Assembly: GCA_029531795.1 (NCBI GenBank)
Contig: JAPEIS010000011.1
Location: 2,108,001-2,172,000, forward strand
Direction of reading: 5' to 3'
Origin: Sclerotinia nivalis
Lineage: Eukaryota; Ascomycota; Leotiomycetes; Helotiales; Sclerotiniaceae
DNA length: 64,000 nucleotides
The notes beneath the pieces are model-generated. The model worked only from the letters and a program-made list of their open reading frames with translations, was not told where the DNA came from and did no database searches. Shown piece by piece: positions 23,707-35,922 of the stretch; the first letter of the stretch is position 1, and the number at the start of each line of letters is the position of its first letter. Both the position numbers and the translations under genes were made by a program.

Positions 23707-24605
23707 GCGGCTTCGAAATTTGCTTAGTCTCGACTGTTGGTCTGCTCCTTTATCATTCCCATGATTACTTGAGCATGCGAATCTGGGGATAGACCGTTAC
23801 TGGGAATAGTCGACTACAATAGAGGGAAATGATCAAGGCTTATAGCAAGAAGTAAATTAAATGTGGCAAGGTCTAAGTCTCTACAGTTAATTTTTCTGAA
23901 AGAAAGCTCTCGTTCTTTTTTAGGTGGTAGAAGTTGATGCCTCCACTGGAAAACACGAGTTTCATCCTTGCACTTTTTGATATGACTACTATATGAGGTT
24001 CTCAAATCAAAAGTGATCCAACGGGTATAGAAATAACTCTATTACAGTTAAAAGAAGTATCCTGAAGCGAACGCGGTGTTTAAGTGTTCAGTCGGCACAA
24101 AACTGTCTTGAGTACAAGATTTCGAAGTATAGTTTAAGCGAGCGAGGGGCTTGTGTTAAATTCACGATCCCTTAGATGCCAGACAGGGAATTGAGCAAAA
24201 AGTGAATATAACTACCTAATAGCTGGAAATCATGGACTTAAAGGTACTATACCCGAAAACAAATTAATCTGATGATCTCCACTGATAATACAATTTAGAA
24301 ATTCAATCAATCACCGACTTCATTTTTTACAATCACCAAAAGCTGAATCTGGAACACTAGCAAATGAATGCCAATATAAGATGAAGAGCCGTTAAATTCG
24401 TGAAAGAGCGTATAGATGGACACAAGAAGTCTGTGAGTTCTCCGCTGCAGTCCGGAGACAGCCATTCTGAGCCAAATGAATGAATGACTGATTAAATAGC
24501 AACTTCCGTCGTCCTCCTCTGATTCCACTTTATTACCGCTCTCCATTCCCTTGACGTCAATCTTCCCATTCCCAGACCTCCTTTCAATCCTCTCGGTCCC
24601 ACTAC
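23707..24605. other. gene-free stretch
   Basis: No supported gene; includes the 3' region of the secreted-protein gene that follows on the minus strand. Confidence 0.45.
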
Positions 24606-25065
24606 TTAAGCTCCGGAATAGAAGCCATAACTCAAATAGTTGACATTCGCAACACATCCGCCAACGGAAGCAGCTCCGTATTGAGCCTTCTCACCTCCTT
24701 GGTTAAGACCGGTATAGAAGCTAACATGGAAGTTAGGAGTTAAGCTCAAGATCTTGATGCTGTGTTGCGTAGCACCAAAGTTTCCTTTGGTCGTAGCGGC
24801 TCCGTCGGTGAAAATAACGGCACCACCACCACATGCTATGATGTGAGTGTTAGTTACGACAACAAGAAGAAGATATTGTGGAGTGGTGTGGAATGACTGG
24901 GTGAAAGATTGACATACCCGAGTCAGTGTAGACTGCGAATTGAGTACTTCCCCGCTTCTCAAGGGCGGCGATAGCAACATTGGCTTCGGCGTCAGCGACA
25001 GGTAGGGCTGGAACAACAGCGGCCAAGATGGCAGTGATGATGCTGGTGGTGTAGATGAACTTCAT
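24606..25065 (-). CDS. small secreted protein with Kex2-type propeptide
   Basis: Exons 25065-24918 and 24835-24606, with an 82-base intron (GTATGTC to CATAG), encode 125 residues. The first about 20 residues form a signal peptide (MKFIYTTSIITAILAAVVPA). A short propeptide follows, ending in LEKR at residues about 34-37, a classic Kex2 cleavage site. The predicted mature chain of about 88 residues is Gly-, Ser- and Ala-rich and has two cysteines (one in ACGGG, one in GGCVAN), which could form one disulfide. No enzyme domain recognised. Secretion through the Golgi is inferred. It could be a cell-wall, antimicrobial or host-interaction protein, but no specific role can be assigned. Confidence 0.8.
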
Positions 25066-28000
25066 GATGAAGATAAGTTGTTGAAATGAAGATTTTGAAG
25101 GTGTTTGTTGCGGTTAACTAGATTGATTAGAGAAGTGTAGACGGAGTGCTCTGCTGGTGAGGAATCTATCTCCAGAAGGGAAATTTCTTGACCTTTTTAT
25201 ACGATTTTTAAGACCATGACAACGATGCTGTCTCCAATCCTCAAGCCAGCGACTTTGCTGACTTGCATCTTTTGTTTCCAATCCCGCTTCTGCAATTTGA
25301 TTATTGATGATAGTAACACGTGGATTGCCCGTCTCAGGCGTCGCTGTAGATTTCGTTTCCAGCCAGTGCCAGCGGGATGGAACCGAATGTGACTAGTGGG
25401 ACGAATATTGATATTCCATCACATTTAGCGCTCGCACTACTCAAGCCGTGAAAGTTAAATCAGAACAGTGGAGGCATATAATATCATCGTTGAATTTGTA
25501 AGCTGATATTGATCAATGTATATTGATTGATAAGTGAACACTAGTACTTTTAGCTAGCCGCTTGAGAGAATCAAAGTAATTATTGGCAAGTCATGCTTTT
25601 AACGCGGTACGAAATCATAAAAATTGTATGACTCGTGGCGTCACCTCGGTAACGCGATTAGGCCTTTGGATACCTGATTTTGATGAAGGAGTTCAACAAC
25701 GGTCAATCTGACAAGTAGATACTAGTCCATCTCAACCCGTGACGTCAAATCCAGCATTGCAAGCAAAATTGAGACTTTTCGACAATAAGTTCAGGTTTCA
25801 GCCAAGATCGTTTCAGCAAAGAATGCCACTAATTCTGCATCATCATTCTCCACTAAATCCGATTACATATTCTTTAACGCATACTTGGCGCAGAAAAAAA
25901 CTAGTCGTATGCTGCTAGTTTTCTGATTATTCATTCATGCAGGGTATACAGATTTTTACCCCGCCTCTACGTGTTCATGAAATTAAAGACATGCTTACAC
26001 TGCATGCGAACCCTTTCGTAGATTTCATGAGAAAAGAGTAAGATCCAAGGGGCCGCATATATCTCAAGATATGAATTATCCTGATGCGCAAAATGGCAAT
26101 TCTGGATCCGTATGGAATACTGGCAATAAATCGGATACTCAACAGTATTATCATAAAAGGTCCATTGGTAAGCGTCAAGAGCGTCCCTCGAAGAATAATT
26201 ACATTTTCCAGCCCACTACTTCAATTTAATACGAGGTACTGAAGTTAGATACATTAACTTTGCCAGAAGACCATCATTAAGTAATCAGATTGCCTCACTC
26301 TGTATTGATGACCGGATTACTATACATTTTGTATGTCGATTACCACTTATATGCATGTCAGGCACCCGTATCTGCCCTGAAATTTCAGAATATCGCAAAA
26401 CATTAGTCCAGAATTAAGGCCCGAGTGTTATCTGTCTAGCCTATACTCGGCCAAAATCTATGATATTCGCCCTCTTTGACAACGATCCATGCCCTTACGA
26501 TTGATATTGTGGGGGTTACATCTGTATCATGTCATACACCTACACACCAGGTGCTTAGTAAGTGTTAGCTTTATATTTCTTCGAGTCAATACTGGATGTA
26601 AATGGCTGTAACATATTGCAACTTACACTAGCATTGTGATGTTCATGTACAAGATCAGTTTCTCTGGCTTGTCATCCCACTTGAAAACACATCCATTGGG
26701 ATAGTAAAAGTGATGAGGGGACAGACAGCGGTCCGAGAGTTATCTCATCCCCGCGCTGACATCGGGATCAAAAGAAGTTCCTGTAATAGGCGTCAGTACA
26801 GTATATGGTATGAATTCATATATGAATTATTCCGTCTCAAGAAAGCATGAGTAATCGGTAGACAAGCCATAAAAACCACCCAACGTATCAAGAACCTCGG
26901 CTCCCCTTACGTCACGGTGGACTACGGTATTTTTGCATGGAGCTCAGCCTTTTTGTACCCTCACAAGACCTTTTCCGGGAAATCTTTCATGAAGATATTG
27001 CTTTCTTGGTCATGGCCGGCCACTGACTCTGTTCATTCCCTTGAATCGATCGAGCTCGTCTCCCGAGCCCCAGAATCGTGTGTAAAAAGCAATCGACAGT
27101 CTATCCTTTGGGAAAGCTTAGGGAAACTTACCAGTAGATTATACATGGATGTACTCGTTAGAAAAAAGCGCGAAACACTGGTCTGCTCCAAAAGATTTCT
27201 CCCTATTCCATCAATCCGAAGACAATCCATCAACAAGTCATCAAATCAAAACGTGAATTCTCCTCAGAACCCTAATCTAATAGCTCCGACTAAACAAGAA
27301 ATTAGTCCACCTAATTGCACAAATAAGCGAAACATGTAGGCGCAACGTTGGCTTTGCAGAGGAATCATGTGTTCATTTTTTGAATCATGGGCTTGTCTGG
27401 TAGAGAAAATGAGGAGGATAAGCAAAGAAAGAGCCATAGTTTACTGTTATACCTTTCTGTTTCTTCCATGTTTAGGCTTGATTGCGCAGTGTGTTTCACC
27501 AAAAGCCTTCACTGGAAGGCAAACGAAGCACAATCAGAATTCTACAGCACCAGAGGAGGATCTTCAATCTATTCTTGCAAAATCTCTGTTGCTTCTCCTG
27601 TTATCATGCATAAGATTTGTGAGTAAGGCTAATACGTGGATTGCTAAGGTGAATATCCAATAGAAACTACGTTTGTTTTCACGAACGGTTCAAATGAGAG
27701 AGTTGTCATTTCATGTCATTGATTTGGAAGTGGGTGGGTGTGCGGCCAGACTAGCGATATTCAGGGGTTCTCGTCTGATCTCAGTGAAGGTAATGCCAAT
27801 AGTTCTCGCATAGCTGTCGTAGATTGATGGGTGATATCATTTAGAGAAGGACGATGAGGCTAGGTATATGCGTGTGTATTTGTGATTTGTAAAGAGGTAC
27901 GAGGGATCAAGATTGATAGACCTAAATGGGGAGAATGGAAGATAAGGGCGGGGGAGGGTAAGATGATCAGATAGTATTTGCAATGATAGATTGAGTATTA

Positions 28001-29480
28001 GAAGATTAAAGTTTGGAAAAAGCAACAATAAATCACCATGTATTCATCATCAGGTTCTAAGAAAGCTCAAATCAGTTGAGCGTTATCATGGATTGTATAA
28101 ATCTTGATCTAGGTGATTTTATATCCCCAATGCTTATGTCGTTGTGGGAGGAACTTTCCCTGTATGGATGATGTACAATAGTACTTTATTCATAAATTTA
28201 TCAATACACATCCATGCCTGGGTGATTTGCTGATGTAGGATCGATTGATCACCTGGGTCTGATTTGCTCATGATTGTGAAGCGTAGTTAGTAAGTGTACC
28301 TAATGAACTGAGGAAAAGTAAAAGAAGATGGCAAGTATTATTTATATAGGTGATGGTCAATTGTGGAGATTTATTTGAGGCTGCAATGTTCTAAGGCTAC
28401 TCTGATGTTATTCTTTTTTCATGGTGTCACCACTGATCCACAAGCAAGGACAAGTATTTTCATGATGTTTCTTTTCAAAAGAGTTATTTACACTACATTA
28501 TAGTCATAGACTAAGAAGGAAAGATACTAGTGGACGGTTCCCAATAGATACTCTGTAGCTTGGCAACAAAACCCGCTGTAAGAAATGGGGCTATCCTAAT
28601 ATAACTTCCAGTTATATCCCAGCTATTCATTTTTGATCTTGAATGGAAAACTTATACAAAATGAGGAGACCTTTTCTATCAGAGGATTTTTTTTTTGATG
28701 TTGATGAAAGGAAATGAATATGAATTCATACATGGATAATTTCAAGGAGCAAAATGTAGAGGAAACATTTCAACTTCGGATGCTGTATCCCTTCTTTGAT
28801 TTTGTAGATTGGAAAATGGTTGAAGGTGTGGGACTTTAAAATGGTTTCAATGTTTGTTAAGGTCTTTAACATCAAAATCTATAACGAGACAGGCTCTCAA
28901 CTAGCCAAGTCTGTGTCGTTGTGGAGATATGTGATGAGAAATCTGCATGACAGCTTCACACTGCCCACCACAGTTGAACGTCGTTTACGCCCATCTTTCG
29001 ACATTTTTTCCTTCATTCCAGACAGTATAGAGTGATGAGAGGTTTGCAGTGTAGCGAAAACGAAACGGATTATTAGCACTTGATGTGGCATGGGTGGGTG
29101 ATAGGAGGGTCCACCCAGCAACTGATCCGTTTTAGTCTGTTGATGCTCTGGGTCTTGGCGAAAACTAGCGGAGATCGCTATGATAAGATGTTTTTGGGGT
29201 GCCGTTGCAGTCCAACTTACGTCCAAACGCGAGGAAAGGGCACGAATCGACTGGCATCAGATGAAATTTTCCAACTTTGTACTGACTGCAAGTCGATTGA
29301 TTGACTCAGATAGAATACCTTCCCCTCGTACACAGCATGGTTCAACAAGCTTTTGGTAACTTTCGTGTGGGATTTTGAAATTAGATCTGGGATGGTTCTC
29401 TTTACTAGAGGTAGTGACAACGAAAGACACCCCTTATACAGCGTAGCAAAATGAAAATGCTCAGTAGGGTATCTAACCAT
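25066..29480. other. 4.4 kb gene-free stretch
   Basis: The longest region without a supportable gene in the left half. The first few hundred bases should be the promoter of the secreted protein. Frames at 26917-27339 and 27367-27663 are open but have no domain, no neighbours in frame and odd composition. AT-rich throughout, with scattered poly-T runs such as that near 28690. Confidence 0.5.
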
Positions 29481-31004
29481 TTATCTCTTCTTTGCATTCC
29501 CCTGTAAAATCGTCGCAGATTGTTTCTTCGCAGGTTGCTTCTTCGATACACCGTGAGGCTTCGCAGAGCTCTTGATTGTCGCATTGCTCGCAGCTTTCCG
29601 TTCTGGTTTTGATCGGACTACGTCCTTTGAGCCATCCGAAGCTGGAGTAAGCAGCTCTATCCGTTTGCTTCTGCGGAGACCCATATGGCTAAGCGAAGGT
29701 GAGGGCTGCGGTTCTGCTGCATCTACACCGGAGGGCGATAGCGTGCTATTATGGGATTCCTTTTGTGAGATCTTCAGTCGCCGTTGAGGCTTCTTTCTCT
29801 TTGCAGCGGCTTTTGAGACCCTCGATGGATAGGCTGGACCGAGAAATGCATTTGCTGGCTGATTATCTTTAAGAGAGAGTTTTCTTCCGCTTGGCAGCAA
29901 TACTTGCCCCGTTTTAGAACGCGGAACCTGTTTATCTGAATTGAGGGGAGGCGAAGTCGATAGAAAGGAAGAGCGCCCAGCGTTGTTATTCTCTGATCTA
30001 TCTGAATCAATGTCTGCACATCGTTCTTGTTGAGATGAATTTAAAGCGCTAGCCACCTGGTGATGATTTGGTTGAGGAGGAAAAATAGGTTTAAAAATGC
30101 GTATAGCAGATGCTTCTCCTACTTCATCGGTACATTTCCCATGTGAGTTCGCTGGATCAGGAGCAGAATCCTCGGGGCTTTCCTTCTCAAGAGGCTCTTC
30201 ATGCTTCCACGACATCCCAGGCAGTACACCCCATCTTTTGTCCCAGATCCCCCGGCTAGCCCAAGTGTTTTTGACATTCTCGTACGCCCTTGTATTGATA
30301 TCGGCAACATTAGTACCTTCTTTGTTCTCGGCTTGTTGGATTTTTTCACGCATCTTCGATATCTGATAAATGAATTGATAATATGGACGTGAAGCTTCAC
30401 GTTGGCGCTTCTGTATAACTCGTTGCTCCGCAATCTGTTGTTTTGTGCGATGAATTTTTGGCAGCTTCGGTTTCTGCTGTGGGTTTGGAAAAAGGGGGGG
30501 TTTGGAGGGCTCTGCTTCCGACTCAGTCTGTGACTCGGACTCAAGCGGTTCTTCGTGCTTCCATCGCCCAAGAGCGAACTTGTTCCACTTGCTGCTCCAG
30601 ATGCCTTGCTCGACCCAGCACTTCGTGACCATTTCTCGGGCCTCTTCCATGAAGACGGTATCTCCAGGATTTATCTTTATCCAACTAGTACGTGGGTTGT
30701 TATTCCAAATCCGTCTTCTTTCCTCTTCCACCTGAGCAGCGAATTGTTTGTGCGGTTCCGAAGCTTGGCGCTCCACTGCCAGCTGTCTTCGTCGTTCCTG
30801 CTGGAGTCGTTGCTCCTCGCTGGGATCATTAGGACTCTGAGATCGAGTCGTTGTACCCGATCGGTCTGATGCATATACTGGCAAAGAACCGTCAAATCGT
30901 ACTCTCTCACGATCAAGTCGCTGCGGATCTCTCTCGAATTCCAATAGAGCTCTCTGAGCCCTAGCTAACCCATCCCCTCGGAGAGTATCAGTAAAGCCAG
31001 CCAT
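29481..31004 (-). CDS. basic hypothetical protein with duplicated W-rich motif
   Basis: Intronless frame of 507 codons with ATG at 31004. Two related segments occur at about residues 120-157 and 236-276. Each has the pattern W...GIW..(K/R)W....WKHEEPLE, so the protein arose by internal duplication of a roughly 40-residue unit. Both units are preceded by long charged Glu/Gln/Arg-rich helices (for example SEEQRLQQERRRQ). The C-terminal third is Ser/Pro/Lys-rich with basic clusters such as AKRKKPQRR and a KKQPAKKQ tail that look like nuclear localisation signals. No known domain. Nuclear location is inference. The plus-strand frames over this gene are shadows. Confidence 0.75.
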   Translation of the reverse strand: MAGFTDTLRGDGLARAQRALLEFERDPQRLDRERVRFDGSLPVYASDRSGTTTRSQSPNDPSEEQRLQQERRRQLAVERQASEPHKQFAAQVEEERRRIWNNNPRTSWIKINPGDTVFMEEAREMVTKCWVEQGIWSSKWNKFALGRWKHEEPLESESQTESEAEPSKPPLFPNPQQKPKLPKIHRTKQQIAEQRVIQKRQREASRPYYQFIYQISKMREKIQQAENKEGTNVADINTRAYENVKNTWASRGIWDKRWGVLPGMSWKHEEPLEKESPEDSAPDPANSHGKCTDEVGEASAIRIFKPIFPPQPNHHQVASALNSSQQERCADIDSDRSENNNAGRSSFLSTSPPLNSDKQVPRSKTGQVLLPSGRKLSLKDNQPANAFLGPAYPSRVSKAAAKRKKPQRRLKISQKESHNSTLSPSGVDAAEPQPSPSLSHMGLRRSKRIELLTPASDGSKDVVRSKPERKAASNATIKSSAKPHGVSKKQPAKKQSATILQGNAKKR

Positions 31005-32009
31005 AGGTTATTATCATTTACCAGTCGACTCAGGATTCTGATGTAGAAGGAAGGTTTGGTGGAAAGATTTGCTGTGAGAGAAGAGAAGAGTCGAAAGTCG
31101 TTGATGAGAAAGGCCTTGTTTTCGGTGATGGATATTGTCGTCTTTATTCGAGGATTAACGCCGGGAACTAGAGTAATTAAATGATTCTAAGTGCGGAGTA
31201 CAGGGGGTTACAAAGGTTAAATTGATGGGGCCACCCGGGGCACTGACTCATAGTTCGCCCTGTGAGTGAAACCTCACCAAAATTATAGTAGTGTGATTCG
31301 ATATATTTGATATATATTTGATATATATTTAATATATCATTTCCCAATATATATAAAAATCAGAATACGTATTAAGATATATACTATTGAGATTTTGGAA
31401 GAATTTATTTCAGAGTTTCAATTAAAACAATCATGAATTGGATTTTTCACAAGTTTTTAAAATCATCGATTTTTGGGTGTAGTTTTTGCAGTCAGCTCAT
31501 AATGAGTCAGCTCATAATACGGATATAGATTAAATTAACCTCAATCTTTAAGCCGATGAAATTCTATTTATTCTTATTGACAGCAAGGCTATACAACCAT
31601 TAAATGAACTGGGCAAAAAGGGTCCTCAGCCATAAAAGAGCTAGCTGAGACGGTACAACCTAACAGCCCAGGTAAATAGATCATTGTTGAGAAATCAAAA
31701 GGAATCTAAAAAGGAATCTAAAAAGGAATCTAATTGGCTGCAAGTACCCAACAAGCCATCGACTTCGAGATAACATTACAGGAATCAATAATTGGCTGTC
31801 TGTTCTTTACTGTCAAACCCATTATAGAATCTATATTATTGGTAGGTACAGGGCCTGCTAAAACTGTGAACGCCAGGCAAATCAGCGTGCTAGACATTTA
31901 TTCCCTTCTAAAACCGTTTTTGATTTCCCTTTACTTCATCATCCCCTAGCTTTTATCCATCTTCAATCTTCATCCCCATTTCTAATTTTCATCACTTTAT
32001 CACTATAGT
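31005..32009. other. gene-free stretch with repeat fragments
   Basis: Very AT-rich at 31270-31400. Around 31490-31512 the motif GTCAGCTCATAAT occurs twice in tandem and resembles the right end of the 25-303 element. A GGAATCTAAAAA motif is repeated about three times near 31700-31735. No gene supported. Confidence 0.5.
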
Positions 32010-33684
32010 ATGTCTTGTCTTCGTCATCCTCTTACCTTGTTCTCCCTTTCTCCCCACCCTGAAAACGAGCGAGCTAAGCGTACTGTCGCTCACCCAGACA
32101 ATCATCACTACGTTTCACAATTGTCTAATGGTGTAGAAGCTCTTGATATCGGTTTTCATATTCGCGGCAAGTCATCCACAACTCTTGCAACACTGGGGCG
32201 AGGTGCTGAGGCCGACATCTTCGTGGAAGGATGCAGTATTGCAAGGGTGCAATGCTCTTTCGAAATAGACTTAGATACCAATGTCGTTATGTTTTTCGAC
32301 AGGTCGCACGGTTGCACTACTCAAATTTCTGGTGAAAATGCGACACCATTTGAGTATGAACGTGTTTGAAAAGTCCTCGTCCAGAAGAACCTCAATACTA
32401 TAATTAGAATGGGTGGGGCACGGTGTGATCTCGTTGTATTCGAATTAGAATGGCATCAAGATCCTACAGAAATGGCGGAGACGATTAAGAAGTACGACGC
32501 TCTTCCCTATGGTCGAGTGGAGAACCCACGCCTCGCCCGAACTGTGGATGAAGAGCCAACCAACTTTCCATCTCGAATGAAAACCAGACCCCATACTCCA
32601 ATGCCTCGACAGTTGAAGATAAGATATGTGAAGGTGGGACCTCCTCTTGGATCCGGGATGTTTGGAACTGTACACAAAGTCATCGATGTGGACTCGGGGA
32701 AGTTTATGGCTGTTAAGATAATAGAGCACAAGGTATCAAAGCAACAACCATTGTATAATGTTCTAAAGCGTGAGGTTGAGGCTCTTTCTAGGCTAGGTCA
32801 CGTAAGCAAGCCTTCTTCAACCTGTTATATGAAACTTATATGAGTGCTAGCCACATATCGTCAATTACATCGCGTCACAAGGCTGGGACGAGCCACAGCT
32901 TGAAATATTTATGGGGTTAAAAGAAGGGAGCTTGAACTCATTGATCGAGAGCGGAGTGGATGTATCTGAAGTGGCGAACTCCGTCTTCCCGCAAATGCTA
33001 AAGGCGCTTGACTTTATTGCATGCAAGGGCATTGTTCATCGAGACGTGAAGCCAGATAACATTCTCTTCATCTCGCAGCCTGAGGGTCAATATCAATTCC
33101 ACCTAGGAGATTTTGGACTCTGCAATCGTATTGCTGATGCCAAAACGTTTGCTGGTACCAGTATTTACATGGCCCCTGAGATGCTTCACGGAGGGGCTCA
33201 AACACACAAAGTAGATGTTTGGTCACTCTTTGTTACAATGCTGTGGATATTGGATGCAGGAGGGCTTCGTCAGAAGTGCAATGAGTTTACGCATGTTTCA
33301 GAGGTACAGAGAGCGGTTTTATTTATCGCCTCTAACCCCGGTCCGATTTCAAGCATTCGAGAAATGGCAATAATCAACTCGGTAGAACGTGCATCCGCAG
33401 CACAGATGCTTGTCAAGCACTTCGATGGAGCAGGACTGAGCACTCCACGGAATCAGGTCCCGGCTCTCATCATCAGTCCTTCTGCTACTGCCAAAGCTCC
33501 GCTCTCAGCTCCCTTCAACAAGAAATCTCGAATTCCGCAAAGGAGACCGGAAAAATTGCGAATGCATGGGAATATATTTGGGAACTCTCGGCACAAAAAT
33601 CCTCATAAATCTCGTCAAATCAAACCTGCTTCCCAGCTACAAGGGATCCTTCCAAAACCCACGGACCAAGAGTTGGATTGTTAG
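32010..33684 (+). pseudogene. FHA-domain Ser/Thr protein kinase with one in-frame stop
   Basis: ATG 32010 opens an FHA-like domain (TLGRGAEADI, then ARVQCSFE), a phospho-threonine binding fold. At 32367-32369 an in-frame TGA interrupts codon 120. The same frame then continues without frameshift into a protein kinase: Gly-loop LGSGMFGTVHK, Lys in AVKII, one 49-base intron (32802-32850), catalytic loop HRDVKPDN, DFG, and APE, ending TAG 33684 after a basic tail. All kinase catalytic residues are present. CGA (Arg) to TGA by one transition is the simplest origin. Alternatives are readthrough, mRNA editing, or separate use of the kinase part from the in-frame ATG at 32409. FHA-kinase genes of this layout are an expanded accessory family in filamentous ascomycetes. 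Confidence 0.8.
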
Positions 33685-33999
33685 CAAATACAGTACTAAA
33701 TTGTTCTCTTTATAACTATACATGCTACTTGAAGCATATCTTGTACCACAGTTAGCTTACACATCCATCCTTATTCATCTTCATTCTGTTTCTACAGGCC
33801 GCACTTCTATATGAATATTACTGAAACAAATTCCGAAACATCTGCAGACCTGAATTTTTTTCGTTGGCTTCGAAGGTGTTCGTCCTTTCCTAATTCTCAT
33901 ATTACCGACATTATCACCACCTCCCCTGCTCCGACGAATGATAATTATAGATATTGGAATTTGTGAAACGCTTTGCCTTATCTTTGATTACAGTCGTCC

Positions 34000-34456
34000 C
34001 TAGTCAGTCGGTATTTTTTGCTTTTGATACAAAGGTGTTCGTAACATTCCACCTGGAAACATCGTCGCTTTGGGAGATGCAAACTGCAACACGAAACGGC
34101 TGTGAAAGTTCTTATTAGGTGGGCAGTCTCGCCTAGATTTAACACGTTCCTGAGCATCATCAAGGGTTTTCCCACATCGTTCGCATGCTGGAAATGGTAG
34201 ACCACGAATGTATTCCCCTTGAATACCCTCCCTGGCTGCATCAAGGGCTCGTAAAAAGTCCCAAACTATAATCTCTCAGCTTCTGACAGATCTGTAGTGC
34301 AGGCAATGTCGGCCGCTCGAGGTGTGGCCCTACGTACCAGAACCAAGAAATCTGCTCGACACGAGTTATATTCCGGTATGGTTGTCTTTGATATGTCAAG
34401 GGTCTTGGGTTGTGGTTTTTGAAACAGCATGTGTGAATACCGCATATGACCTGCAC
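34000..34456 (-). pseudogene. frameshifted gene remnant with CERC motif
   Basis: Two adjacent minus-strand frames read as one protein if a frameshift near 34250 is allowed. The upstream part contains ISWFWYVGPHLERPTLPAL. The downstream part, of about 80 codons to TAG at 34000-34002, begins WDFLRALDAAREGIQ and contains PACERCGKTLDDAQERV. An intron cannot explain the shift, because the only GT...AG pair there would be about 31 bases. No family recognised. It lies downstream of the FHA-kinase gene. Either a pseudogene or a hypothetical gene whose true exons I have not resolved. Confidence 0.35.
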
Positions 34457-35526
34457 AAGGTCATCTCACTGCATTAGGGACGATATATCAATACTAGCAT
34501 ACTGGTTAAACTCAATTATTTAAGACCCAAATCTTGCAAATTCCGAATCTATTGTTAATCGGATGTTTTCGTGCCGTTCTGGCCTCCCGCCATCTTCTCT
34601 TGGGAATAGACACGACCGCTTTACGTGCATTGAGTGAAATACAGGGATTATGTGCTGGATGTCTTGACAATGATCCACCTCTTTCCCTTCCTTCTTACCT
34701 ATCTAACTCTGGTCTCGCTGAGCCATCTTTCCTGCAGCTTCAATCATGTTATTCCAACCCAATTGCTTTCCGCACAAGATTTAGGATCGAACTATAACAT
34801 AATCAACCATGTAAGATAGATGGCCGTATCTACATTCGGCCTTTTCAACACAGTCTATAGCTTGGCCACCCAAAAACGCTCTGCAACGAATCGTATTAAG
34901 TATTGCCACGAGATCTTTTCCACTATCTCTTGTTCAGAAAGACGAGGCAGAGGCATTTCTGGCTTTAACTGTCTGTGTTTAGCCTACGGAGTAGGAATGT
35001 ATTTGAGGATAAGTTCCAGCCGCATGCTATTGCGAAGCAGAAGTTGTGGATGGATTGGCAGGAGGGTATGGGTGGCAGGTAAATGGATATGCGAGCGAAT
35101 AGTCAGTGGACAGAAATAGAGATAGATGGGTTTTCCTGCATTTTAATTCAATTTCTGGATTTCAGTCGTTGCAGGAACGTATTTATCCTACCGAGCTCTA
35201 CCTTCAATAGATTTTCGACTATCTGCTTCTTTATAGGAACTGGACTATCGTGCGTTTCCTTCTGCTTGTATTCGATGATGTTATGTATTATTTTTCAACT
35301 GATTTGAAGAACAGCTTCATAGTTTTTAATGAGGAGATTAAGAGCATGCAGATTCAATTGTTCCGGGTAGGCAGAAAGTAAAGGGGAGAGTTTTATACCT
35401 AAAAATAGGAAATGAAAATAGTTTGAGCGAAAGAACATCGAATCTAAATTTGATTATAGAAAATACAACTACAAATTACCTTCAGAATAGTTCGATAGTG
35501 AACATGTCAAATTGGAACATATCTAT
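34457..35526. other. gene-free stretch
   Basis: Plus-strand frames at 34534-34797, 34820-35119 and 35083-35307 are open but show no domain, and I do not support them as genes. Confidence 0.4.
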
Positions 35527-35922
35527 TCAACTCATTGTTTCATATTGATCCTGCGCCGGATTTCCCTCGCTAGCAGCAGTCGCACTACGCGCGCGAACCT
35601 TGGGTTTTGATTGCCTGCTTACTTTGGCATGATCTATCTTTCGCCGTTTTAGAGGTGGGCCCTCCTCTGTTCATGGTTTACGAGGAATTTGCATGCCCGA
35701 ACTAATGTAGATCAGGCCTCATAATTTCGGACGGATTCGGGTCAAATCAAATTTGTCTCTGCAAATATCAAACACCTGCTTGTCACAATTTGTCATTTCA
35801 CATGTTGTGGGGGTGATAATCCTGGGGTAAAAATTCTGTAGCATTAGGTGTTCATTTGGATCTCCATGGATCTTGTCAGTACTCTCCGAGTCACTATTTG
35901 TTCGAAATTGAAAATATATCAC
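35527..35922 (-). pseudogene. remnant of unknown basic protein, two in-frame stops
   Basis: One minus-strand frame of about 130 codons is readable through two TGA codons. The first follows a segment ending LTRIRPKL, and the second follows MQIPRKP. The tail is basic and NLS-like (PPLKRRKIDHAKVSRQSK) and ends at TGA 35527-35529. Both stops could be CGA-to-TGA transitions. No family recognised. The absence of frameshifts makes it resemble the other single-base lesions in this half of the window. Confidence 0.4.

Noticed and set aside
26917..27663. Plus-strand frames of 140 and 98 codons
   Set aside because: No domain, no supporting splice structure, and composition typical of random AT-rich DNA.
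34534..35307. Three plus-strand frames of 74-99 codons
   Set aside because: They overlap in different frames, lack domains, and cannot be joined by convincing introns.
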